64,000 bases of DNA, taken from positions 620,001 to 684,000 of the forward strand of contig NC_016454.1 of NCBI RefSeq assembly GCF_000235365.1. The letters are read 5' to 3'. This document shows positions 18,916 to 27,609 of this stretch, piece by piece (position 1 is the stretch's first letter; every line of letters starts with the position of its first letter). The translations under genes were made by a program, and so were the position numbers. This DNA is from Eremothecium cymbalariae DBVPG#7215. Lineage: Eukaryota; Ascomycota; Saccharomycetes; Saccharomycetales; Saccharomycetaceae. Under the pieces are notes generated by a model. The model did not search any database, was not told where the DNA came from, and saw only the letters and a program-made list of their open reading frames with translations.

Positions 18916-21288
18916 TCATGTGATGTAAGATTTCGACTCTCTTTTTATCAGCTTTAGTTCCTTTTTCAATAATTTTTTTCTAGTCCGGTGATGGTGTTTT
19001 GGGTTCTTATTACTATTGGAAACGTTAAGTACGTATTTATTAACGCTATCCCATACTCTCGAATTCAATTCCTTAGGCAACTTTCTTCCGTAAAGCGATT
19101 GATCTACCAACCACATACCTACTACAAAGGAATTTCTGTCTAGGGTACCATCATGCCTGGTATCGACCATATCATATATTTGAGCCAAAGTATCTTGTGG
19201 TAAGTTGCTTCTGGACCAGATATCAGTGACTACTAAGTTTAGCATCAATCCGTCTTCGGGAACTTCTAGTCCTTGATGGGTTTTACGATTGTGCCACCAA
19301 GGCAAAAGTTCTAAGTAGGACTCCTTATTGCTTACCCACATAGCCTCGTAACGTTTCCTTTCACGTTCAGTAACATAGCCGAAGTCCAAATGGGATTTCC
19401 ACGGTTTGTCTTCGTTAAAACATCCTCTGTATCGAAGATTGTTGCGAATTTTTTCACGTTTTTTACCCGATTTTCTTATGGGGCTTCTAGATCTTACGTT
19501 ATTATCAGCTTCATAATCATCGGAGTCCTCACTATCTTCTTCATTCATATAATGAGTTTCGCTAGCAGTGCTGTCAGTAAGAATTCCTCGCATAGTTTTT
19601 TTTAACCTGACATGCATCTTGCTTTGCATCAAAGCTGTATCATCACGAGTATAATCATTTGAGGTAGGCAACATCGTTGTAGACTCACCATCAGAGTATT
19701 TCATCGGACGTCGAAAAAGCTTCATCCATTTCGACTGTTTCCTGTGATAATTAGGTATTAAATTTGGAAGTGTTCCTCCATAAGTTACATTCAATGGGAT
19801 TTTGTTTAGGTTAGAGTAGGAGACCTTTGAAATTGTAAGGTCTTTCGCCGAAGCAGACGTTGAATAAGACTGGGAATCACTTTCCGTTGTCTCTTGGTTT
19901 TCGGATTCTAAAAGGTTATCATCATCAAGACCGTCATCCTGGCCGAGTTTAAGTTCTTTAAGACCGCTTTGAAATCTTAGATAATCGTTAATGTTGTTAA
20001 GCTCTCCGTAATCTCTAGGATCAAAATCTTCTTCATCTTCATCATCAAATTCACTATCTGGTTCCATTATGCACCCTGGGTCGGTGGATGGGTTGTAATC
20101 GTTGCTGGTGTCATCGGCCTCATCGGCTTCATCAGTCCCTTCAATCCCCTCATTGGATGATATGTTCGATTCAGCCTGCGAAGGCCTCACGAAATCCTTT
20201 TGTTGCTCTCCAAGATAATATTTCGGTGGAGGAATACGTCTCAAAGCTCTTCCAAAGGTGGAAGACCTGAAGCTGGAGTTGCTCTGTACCGAACTGATTA
20301 CTGATGGCGACTTCGAAAGCGTGGCTGGAAACTTCTCTAGTGGACTCGGAGATCGATTTATGTCACTCAATATTGACAGTTCACTCTGAACGTCAGGCAA
20401 ATGAGCTCGAATATGCGCCGAATAAGAAGCAGATGGGCTTGCAGCAACTGGAGGTAAGGAATTAGTAATTACTATCGGAGGGACATTTGTATGGTTACGT
20501 GAGTTTTGTGTGCCACTATGAACAAGGCTGTTGGAACTAGTCGTATTTAAAGCTTTTTGCGAGCTATTCGGATAATTGTAGAAGTTATTGGTTAACTTTC
20601 TAGATGCAGATGGTTTTAACTCAACTTGAGGATGAGGCTCTTTAACATTTATTGTGCCGACAATCTCGTCAAAACTGAAACGAGACATATTTTCTGATGT
20701 TGTGGTAGATGTCAGAGACAGATTCGAATTCGACCTAGATTTTGAATCGCGTGCTAATTTCAGATTTGGCACTAAATGCATTAGATTTGACTGTGCGCTC
20801 TGAGTCGATGACCGATTTGCGCTCTCCTGATCGCATGTAGACTGCGCTGCCTTCGCAGCCGCAGCCGCAGCAGCAGCAGCAGCAGCAGCAGCAGAAACGG
20901 TAGGCATTTCTTTCTTGTCACCTGCCTCATTTTTATCAGACGTATAACTATAAGAGGTCACCCTTTTGGTAGCCTGAGGTGACATAATTCTTTTAGAACC
21001 AAATAACTGCAATGACCTTCTCGTCTTGTCCCTTCTGGGATGCCTGTCCGCTGGAGGAGACAAAGACTGCACAGATGACACCGAATCCATATTCACACTA
21101 CTACTACTCTCATTCACACTATCTTGAGCCACAACAACGATCCCAGAATCCTCATTATCCTCATTGCTTATGTCTGCTTGTTTCTTGAAAATTGCCTGCG
21201 CAGCTTTTAATGATACATCGTGGACTGTCTGGGGCCCACTAGCTGAAGCACTCACAACCCTCGATTGCCGATTCGATCTAAACTTCAT
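18916..21288 (-). CDS. IRS4: EH-domain regulator of phosphoinositide levels (Irs4/Tax4)
   Basis: 790 residues. Irs4 and Tax4 are duplicated S. cerevisiae proteins that activate the 5-phosphatase Inp51 and so lower PI(4,5)P2; they also act in rDNA silencing, wall integrity and autophagy. This is the single pre-duplication copy. Most of the protein is disordered: Ser-rich, with a poly-Ala tract at about 132-143 and an acidic block near 395-430. A basic, conserved region starts at about 625, and a C-terminal EH domain lies at about 675-750 (DIWSRSNLPQDTLAQIYDMV, then an EF-hand-like DTRHDGTLDRNSF). The C-terminus is strongly basic. The EH domain is at the C-terminal end as in Irs4. VPS51 is divergent with 212 bp between starts. 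Confidence 0.92.
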   Translation of the reverse strand: MKFRSNRQSRVVSASASGPQTVHDVSLKAAQAIFKKQADISNEDNEDSGIVVVAQDSVNESSSSVNMDSVSSVQSLSPPADRHPRRDKTRRSLQLFGSKRIMSPQATKRVTSYSYTSDKNEAGDKKEMPTVSAAAAAAAAAAAAAKAAQSTCDQESANRSSTQSAQSNLMHLVPNLKLARDSKSRSNSNLSLTSTTTSENMSRFSFDEIVGTINVKEPHPQVELKPSASRKLTNNFYNYPNSSQKALNTTSSNSLVHSGTQNSRNHTNVPPIVITNSLPPVAASPSASYSAHIRAHLPDVQSELSILSDINRSPSPLEKFPATLSKSPSVISSVQSNSSFRSSTFGRALRRIPPPKYYLGEQQKDFVRPSQAESNISSNEGIEGTDEADEADDTSNDYNPSTDPGCIMEPDSEFDDEDEEDFDPRDYGELNNINDYLRFQSGLKELKLGQDDGLDDDNLLESENQETTESDSQSYSTSASAKDLTISKVSYSNLNKIPLNVTYGGTLPNLIPNYHRKQSKWMKLFRRPMKYSDGESTTMLPTSNDYTRDDTALMQSKMHVRLKKTMRGILTDSTASETHYMNEEDSEDSDDYEADNNVRSRSPIRKSGKKREKIRNNLRYRGCFNEDKPWKSHLDFGYVTERERKRYEAMWVSNKESYLELLPWWHNRKTHQGLEVPEDGLMLNLVVTDIWSRSNLPQDTLAQIYDMVDTRHDGTLDRNSFVVGMWLVDQSLYGRKLPKELNSRVWDSVNKYVLNVSNSNKNPKHHHRTRKKLLKKELKLIKRESKSYIT
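20855..20894. repeat. GCA/GCC trinucleotide repeat coding poly-Ala
   Basis: A run of GCA units with two GCC interruptions on the plus strand is read from the minus strand as a run of about twelve alanines in the Irs4/Tax4 protein. Pure (GCA)n makes up the right two thirds and is likely to vary in length. Confidence 0.85.
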
Positions 21289-21500
21289 ATAACCCCCCTA
21301 TCACTCTGATACACTAAAACTTGTCCAACTCCTAGAAGTCTCTTTCGTGTACTTTGTGTATATAGAGGCGAAAACAATGCCTGTCTTATTTGGAACGAAC
21401 AACAAAACAAAACCAACTGGAGACCCAAACCAACAAGCCAAATCGCGTGCTAGATAGCGTCCCTTAGCAGTATACCCAGCTCTTCAGACCTCAATCACAG

Positions 21501-21920
21501 ATGGCTGAACAGATAATACACAAGAAAACCATTAAACGCCTCGATAAGGACAAGAGACAGCTGTTAAAGCAGTATTATCAGCTCGATAGCTCTCCTGACA
21601 ACCCCAGCCCACAAAATAAGCCCCAAACTAAAAAAAAACTCCCTGACCATCAAACCAACTCACAAGAACAACCAAACAACCCCGAAGAATCCCCAGCCAT
21701 CCAAACCGCCATTGCTGATAGTACTCTAACACAGCTGCTACATTCCCACAACATCCTGTTAACCCGAGAAACCGCAGCAAACAACTCCATAAAGAACACT
21801 ATCTACGATAACTACTACGATCTCATTAAGGTTAACCACCTACTTGGCGAAATGGCAAATTCTACCATGAATCATGAACTTGAGGTCTTGGCACATAACG
21901 TCAAACTCATTCGAAAATAA
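21501..21920 (+). CDS. VPS51: GARP tethering complex subunit
   Basis: 139 residues (S. cerevisiae Vps51 is 164). Vps51 is the small GARP subunit that links Vps52-53-54 to the SNARE Tlg1 and supports endosome-to-Golgi return. Its N-terminus (MAEQIIHKKTIKRLDKDKR) and the segment IKNTIYDNYYDLIKVNHLL match what I recall of the yeast protein, including the short N-terminal motif that binds Tlg1. Residues 30-80 are Pro/Gln/Asn-rich and disordered; 85-139 are helical and should join the GARP coiled-coil bundle. Start ATG at 21501. Confidence 0.9.
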   Translation: MAEQIIHKKTIKRLDKDKRQLLKQYYQLDSSPDNPSPQNKPQTKKKLPDHQTNSQEQPNNPEESPAIQTAIADSTLTQLLHSHNILLTRETAANNSIKNTIYDNYYDLIKVNHLLGEMANSTMNHELEVLAHNVKLIRK

Positions 21921-22155
21921 CTTGTACCTTATTCATCCTCATTATGCTTATCAATTATATTATTAATTTCCCTTAATGAATAACCAATTATTACCGTTTC
22001 AACTCGCGCATTTTGATTGCAACCATTTTTTCTTGCTAAACTAAGCCCCTGATGCAACCTCCTTTAGGACATTAATAGTCTGTCATATATGAAGGATAGC
22101 ACTGGTGTTTTGAGTATCTTTTGAGCGGTGGATTAAAATTAAAATCTAGCGAGCT

Positions 22156-25074
22156 ATGGAAGAGATATTATTGGAGCCTGTGTATTCGCCGGTATTCCCC
22201 CTTGAAAAGAACTTGGATATTCCCAAAGATGCCCATCCGTTGGCACACACAGGCTCCCTACAGGTCTACATACAGCTTGCAGAACCGGTTATATTTCTGC
22301 AGGGGTTCAACAGTCATCAATGGGATGAGCGACCTCCTGGTTTGTTACGTGGGTCACTTATTATTCGCGTGTTGAAGTCTGCGAAGTTAAAATCCATCAG
22401 TCTGAGCTTTGAGGGTATCTGTCGGACTGAGTGGCCAGAGGGTATTCCTCCCAAGAAGCAAGATTTCTGTGAGATCAATGATATAGTGAATCATACATGG
22501 CCCTTTTTCCAAGCGGAGGATCAGCCGGTGTTGAATAATCTTAGTTTTGACCCAGATGATCTGGTTAGGGGTTCTAACGCTTCTCAATACCGCCCTCTTC
22601 CGACGGCAGCGGACAACTCAACCACGTCAATGCTGACGTTGAATCCTACGCTGTCGGTGGATCAGCAGCAGCCAAGCTATACCCATCTTGAAACTCCAAA
22701 GTTGTCGCCACATTCACAATCGACTAGATCATTATCTCCGGCTAGATTTTTGAAGAAAAAGGGTTCGTCAGAGCTTCCAAAGGAGATGCGTTCCAGGTCT
22801 AATGGTAACATTTTCAGCGAACTGCTGTCTGCTACGTTGCCTAACGGTAGTGACAGTTCTACTTGTAGCAAAAGTTCAGCTACAGGCAACTGTTTAACGC
22901 AAGCAACAGACCATTTCATCTTCCATCCAGGAGATTACGTTTATTCATTTGAACAACCGATACCGGTGTCGACTCCAGAATCAATAACGGCTACTTTTGG
23001 GTCCGTGGGCTATTTTTTATCCGTTACCGTTGAACGGGTAGGTGCCTTTAAACCGAACCTTCGTACAAAGCTTCCCCTCAGATTGGTTCGCACCTTATCT
23101 CCCAATTCCGTTGAAGATACCGAACCCATATGTATATCACGTGATTGGGAAGGAAGGTTGCATTACGATATCGTAATTGCTTCCAAAGATATTGTATTGG
23201 ATGCTTTTCTACCGATTGCATTGCGTGTGACACCACTGGATAAAGTTATTCTTCACCGTACTAGGGTCTACCTGACAGAAACTCTAGAATACTATTGCAG
23301 GTCAAAAAAAGTTCATAGACTAGAACCTACTAAAAAATTTCTAATTGCAGAACATAAGGCTGCTCCAGTAAATGGCCTGACTCAAGCTTCTGCCGGTTTG
23401 AGGGCCAAAAACCTTGGAAATTTGTTAGAGGATGAGCATGGTGATATCGTAAATAAGGAATTTGACTACCAAGTTTTCATTCCAGAGAGGTTAAATTACC
23501 AACAACGACTTCATCCAGATACTTCATATCAAAACATAAAATCGAGTCATTGGTTGAAGATATGTCTTAGGTTGTCTCTTATGGTAGATGGAACAAGAAA
23601 GCATTACGAAATAAGTGTTGATACGCCCATTCATGTATTGCATAAGCTTTGTTCTCATGCTAATACCCTCCTCCCGAGCTACGATAATCAAGCTGTTCCT
23701 GGACCGGACTTTTTTGACTTTGGCACAACTTCAGCAAATTTATATCATGATTCAAATATGTATTTCCCTAAGGAAGTCGTAGAATCGCCTATAATTTCAT
23801 CTGAAATGGAGCCTTTGGAAGACCGAATCGGTCTTTCTCCCAGGTCATTGACACCAGTTCAACACAACAAGTCTAGTCAGCATATGCTTTATCATAAAGG
23901 GTTATCGAAGGACGACAGCCCTCCTTGTGATGTATTGAAGTCACCAGTGCTGAAATCGAATATATACCAGCCAGATCAGTTACGTGCAGAACTTGTTTCC
24001 CCCCAAGCAATACCGTTATCACCTATTTCTTCTCCAACTCTAAGGGCACTAAATGTTGGTGTTGAGCGTCGTGACAGTGATAATTCATTTGAATGTGATA
24101 CTGCTCCACCGAGTATAGATGATATACGCTGGTTTAGTCCCCTTCCAATGGAACCTCCCAGTTATGATGATGTGTTAGAAGAGGATGGAATAACTGTAAA
24201 ATCACACAATATAAAAAGTTCTGCTTTACCATTATTTTCTATTACCAATGAAGATAATTGTGAAGATGAGGATATTGGTGCAGGTGATGCCTATTTTTTT
24301 AGGAATGGTTTACATCCCCCTCTGCATGTTAAAAACACATCATTGAGTGTAGGGGGTTTGCAGATTACACCCAATAATCTTGGAAGACATAGTATACAAA
24401 ATAATCTTCCATCTACCGTTAAAAATACTAGTGATTCCTTTAATGATCTCGGTGGGCTCTTAAGAAGCAATGATCCTGGAAGCGTTGGGCATATTTCGGC
24501 AACGTCTTCTACCATGGGATCAAGACGTAGTTCGATTGATGGATTAAGTGCACAGCCTCTATTGGATTCTAATACACAAGAGGGAGAACAACAAGTGGCA
24601 CATGATTCTGCTTTCCATACTGCTATGTTTTCCTACAGTCGTGATTCAATTGCCCAATATATTAGTACTTCTTGTGATGAATCATCTGTTGATATTACGT
24701 CCTTTTACGATCGTAATAACGCAGCATGGCATCCGTTCCAACGACATATATTCAATTTACCCAGTTTATCAACGTACTATAATTCAAATCCCGGGAGGAG
24801 GAACCATCATACTGAAGAACTTCAGGAAAGTACAGTTAGCAACACCTTAAAGGATTCTGAAGAGCATCTTCGTTCAATGGAGGATAAAAACTCACATAAA
24901 AGTCTTTCAACTAATAGTCCCACTATAGGTGTGTTCTACCATGATGAATCTAACCGCCAATATAACGGTACAGTTGACAAAGATGAAAATTATAATGAGA
25001 GTGATGATCCTTCTTGGAGATCGGCTTTAAAAGTGAAACCACACTCTTCTCCCGATGATGATATCGCAATCTAA
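22156..25074 (+). CDS. ALY2: Alpha-arrestin, Rsp5 adaptor (Aly1/Aly2)
   Basis: 972 residues, between S. cerevisiae Aly1 (915) and Aly2 (1046), and the single pre-duplication copy. Alpha-arrestins recruit the ubiquitin ligase Rsp5 to permeases and steer their endocytosis or recycling. The arrestin fold fills about 1-500: the arrestin N part (LQVYIQLAEPVIFLQGFNSH, IRVLKSAKLKSISLSFEG) is split by a Ser-rich insert at about 140-245 and followed by the arrestin C part (YDIVIASKDIVLDAFLPIAL). A PPSYDD motif near 667-672 is a PY-type Rsp5-binding site, and LLPSYDN near 510 is a weaker one. The C-terminal 400 residues are Ser/Asp-rich, consistent with calcineurin and kinase control. Which of the two symbols to use is arbitrary. 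Confidence 0.9.
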   Translation: MEEILLEPVYSPVFPLEKNLDIPKDAHPLAHTGSLQVYIQLAEPVIFLQGFNSHQWDERPPGLLRGSLIIRVLKSAKLKSISLSFEGICRTEWPEGIPPKKQDFCEINDIVNHTWPFFQAEDQPVLNNLSFDPDDLVRGSNASQYRPLPTAADNSTTSMLTLNPTLSVDQQQPSYTHLETPKLSPHSQSTRSLSPARFLKKKGSSELPKEMRSRSNGNIFSELLSATLPNGSDSSTCSKSSATGNCLTQATDHFIFHPGDYVYSFEQPIPVSTPESITATFGSVGYFLSVTVERVGAFKPNLRTKLPLRLVRTLSPNSVEDTEPICISRDWEGRLHYDIVIASKDIVLDAFLPIALRVTPLDKVILHRTRVYLTETLEYYCRSKKVHRLEPTKKFLIAEHKAAPVNGLTQASAGLRAKNLGNLLEDEHGDIVNKEFDYQVFIPERLNYQQRLHPDTSYQNIKSSHWLKICLRLSLMVDGTRKHYEISVDTPIHVLHKLCSHANTLLPSYDNQAVPGPDFFDFGTTSANLYHDSNMYFPKEVVESPIISSEMEPLEDRIGLSPRSLTPVQHNKSSQHMLYHKGLSKDDSPPCDVLKSPVLKSNIYQPDQLRAELVSPQAIPLSPISSPTLRALNVGVERRDSDNSFECDTAPPSIDDIRWFSPLPMEPPSYDDVLEEDGITVKSHNIKSSALPLFSITNEDNCEDEDIGAGDAYFFRNGLHPPLHVKNTSLSVGGLQITPNNLGRHSIQNNLPSTVKNTSDSFNDLGGLLRSNDPGSVGHISATSSTMGSRRSSIDGLSAQPLLDSNTQEGEQQVAHDSAFHTAMFSYSRDSIAQYISTSCDESSVDITSFYDRNNAAWHPFQRHIFNLPSLSTYYNSNPGRRNHHTEELQESTVSNTLKDSEEHLRSMEDKNSHKSLSTNSPTIGVFYHDESNRQYNGTVDKDENYNESDDPSWRSALKVKPHSSPDDDIAI

Positions 25075-25517
25075 ATATTTATTTAGTTTAGAATAATTAA
25101 AATGTCCGTAAATAAAATGAAGGTTACACATTACGGCATTGCAAAACCATAAGACCAGCTTTTGTATGTTAGGATGTTATACAGGATATAACATAGTTTT
25201 ACTTTCATGCTATTATACAGAAAAAATTAATATACTTTACATCATAGCCCTTATTACCATAATAGGTCATTTTATATCAAGTACTTCAAGTAAAGACTTG
25301 GTAATAGCCATATTCTTCTAGTGGTTTAAGGCTTCATATTTCGCCAATTGAAGAAATGCAAAACTTGAAACCAGGATAATACAATATATTAAATTATGAT
25401 GAGTATATTTGGATGTGGCTGAAACTTAGAAACGTTAGTTTCCATGCCATTTTTTTTCAATTTTTTTTATTTTGGACATCATTTATAGTTCTAACTCCCC
25501 TACTGTTGTTTTTGAAT
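25075..25517. other. Convergent 3' region, ALY-EXO70
   Basis: 442 bp of very AT-rich sequence between two converging genes. It presumably holds both polyadenylation regions. No gene is seen. Confidence 0.55.
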
Positions 25518-27362
25518 TTACCTCCCTAAAGAATTCAGAACGTTCATCAACTCATTAGGGGTATATTTTATATGTTTTCTTGGATTTTTGAATGAGTCCT
25601 TATAGCGATTATGGAATCTTTCATACATTGGTGCAACTAGAGCAAATATCTCCTGTTTTAATAACTTCTTCATAGATGGATCTGTGATCCTGCATGTCTT
25701 ATAATTAGATACCAATTGTTCAAAACCTTCGTTGAACTTTCTGAACTTTTCCTTTACTTGATCTTTATCTTTTGATGAAATTTTACCAGTAGAATCAACG
25801 AAAACTTGATCCAAAAGGTTGGAAGCTAAATCTCTCCAATCTGAAGCAAAATAATTGACATATCGAGCCTTTAGTTTTACTAGCCTTGCAGCGCCAACTT
25901 CCTCAAGCACAGAATTAATTTCACTACGTTGGACAATCTGTTCTATCAAAGTGATATTTGTTAGAACAAAAAACCCTATACGCTGCATCTGAGGAATTCT
26001 TTTGTTTGGGACACCGACTTCTGGTTCCATATTTGGATTGAGAATTTTTTGAGCCTTCCGTTCGAGGGAAATCGCTAAGTAGTCAATTGCATCACTGAAA
26101 AAACATGACAGTAACTGCTGTGCATGCTTTGGGGTAATTGATATCGTCCAAACGTTTTTGGATTCCTTCGGAAGCCAAGACTCACGAGTCATCGTACAAA
26201 TAGTAGTGAGACAACCAGTTTTGTATTCACTAAATTTCCTTAATCGTGACATTATATCAACTGTAGCTTCTGTCACCCCATTATCAGTGGGAAGCTGCGA
26301 CATAGATCCTGCCTTTTGGCCAATATATTGGATTAGATCTTTAAACAAAGATTGCGCAACCACTCTAAGTTCTTGCTCGTACTGGATCAATTCTTCGAAA
26401 CCTTGAAATTGTTTTCCATCCAACACATAGAGCACTTTGTTAATATTTTCTCCTAATTCGAATACAAACAGACCATAATTGTTCAAATCATCTATAGTTA
26501 GTTGGATGTTATGTTTTACAATTTTTGCGTAATTATGCAAAATTGGAAATCCAACTTTATTCAACACAATGGCCCTTTTCTCCGGTTGTTTACCATATAA
26601 CTCTGTTATCAGCGCACTTTCATTACCAAGAAAAGTAACAAGCGCTTCCGTATAGCTATTGACCCCACTGGAACTCTTCTGGTAAGGTGTATTCTTCTCC
26701 TGCATAATTTGCTTGGTGAATGGCTCCAAAAAGGCTAACGAACCGAGAACCAACTGCCCTCGTTGTTTCACAAAAATATCCAAAGTCAAATCACGTTCGG
26801 AATTCGAAAAATAATTCAGTATATCAGCCAGTTCTTGCATATCCTCTGTAGTGTAAAATGGGAATTGAACTTTCTTGGTCATGTATACTTGGGGATCGAA
26901 GGGTTGTATCCTATTCAGTGTATTGGCAAAGTATATTTGTAAGTTTTTCTTACCAACCCTCACCAATTCTTCTAAATGAGTAACAATACCTCTGAAATCA
27001 GCCGTTTTCTTACTCTGCTCCTTTAGATCATCCATTATATCATCGACCTTATGAAGAACCTTGATAAACTTCTTCAGACCTACCTCACGAATATCTTGTT
27101 CTAAGATTATCTCATACTTGGAAGCATCACTTGCTAGATCCTTAATAGATGACACCGAATCAAGACTCGACTCAATATTCCTTTTCAAAATAGTTAACCT
27201 GGTATTTGCCGATAGTATCGGCGTGAATATTTGACTAGACTTTGATGTCGTAGATGTAATTTTAGACAGGCTTTCATTGATTTCCATAGTTAACTGATTT
27301 AATTTTTGAAGTCCATTACTGAGAACAAATATATCCGCTTCATCAACATCAATTACAGGCAT
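25518..27362 (-). CDS. EXO70: Exocyst subunit
   Basis: 614 residues (S. cerevisiae 623). Exo70 is the exocyst subunit that binds PI(4,5)P2 and Rho3/Cdc42 and targets secretory vesicles to the bud. The protein is a rod of helices. The N-terminal 80 residues include a coiled coil, and the C-terminal domain is basic, ending in the family pattern (KDSFKNPRKHIKYTP, then ELMNVLNSLG) that forms the membrane-binding surface. The segment FNEGFEQLV and the downstream KKLLKQEIFALVAPMYERF are the conserved Exo70 C-terminal core. The start at 27362 gives the expected length. TRL1 is divergent with about 250 bp between starts. Confidence 0.95.
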   Translation of the reverse strand: MPVIDVDEADIFVLSNGLQKLNQLTMEINESLSKITSTTSKSSQIFTPILSANTRLTILKRNIESSLDSVSSIKDLASDASKYEIILEQDIREVGLKKFIKVLHKVDDIMDDLKEQSKKTADFRGIVTHLEELVRVGKKNLQIYFANTLNRIQPFDPQVYMTKKVQFPFYTTEDMQELADILNYFSNSERDLTLDIFVKQRGQLVLGSLAFLEPFTKQIMQEKNTPYQKSSSGVNSYTEALVTFLGNESALITELYGKQPEKRAIVLNKVGFPILHNYAKIVKHNIQLTIDDLNNYGLFVFELGENINKVLYVLDGKQFQGFEELIQYEQELRVVAQSLFKDLIQYIGQKAGSMSQLPTDNGVTEATVDIMSRLRKFSEYKTGCLTTICTMTRESWLPKESKNVWTISITPKHAQQLLSCFFSDAIDYLAISLERKAQKILNPNMEPEVGVPNKRIPQMQRIGFFVLTNITLIEQIVQRSEINSVLEEVGAARLVKLKARYVNYFASDWRDLASNLLDQVFVDSTGKISSKDKDQVKEKFRKFNEGFEQLVSNYKTCRITDPSMKKLLKQEIFALVAPMYERFHNRYKDSFKNPRKHIKYTPNELMNVLNSLGR

Positions 27363-27609
27363 TACGGAACCGCAGCTCTAAACTCCTCAACTTGATACTG
27401 CTAGGTGTTATTATTCTTGAACTCTAAATTCAATTAACCCAAATTTAAGTGTTCTCTTTCCGTGTTACCCTCCATTAATGAAAATCAGTTCCCGTTAAGT
27501 TCATGATGTGCCGGGCTAATTATGAACTGTTTATTCTCCAATAGATCAGTACTCAATACGCAATCTGAACCAAAGGATTAAGCTAGGTTCCAGTTCCTCG
27601 ATAGCCGTG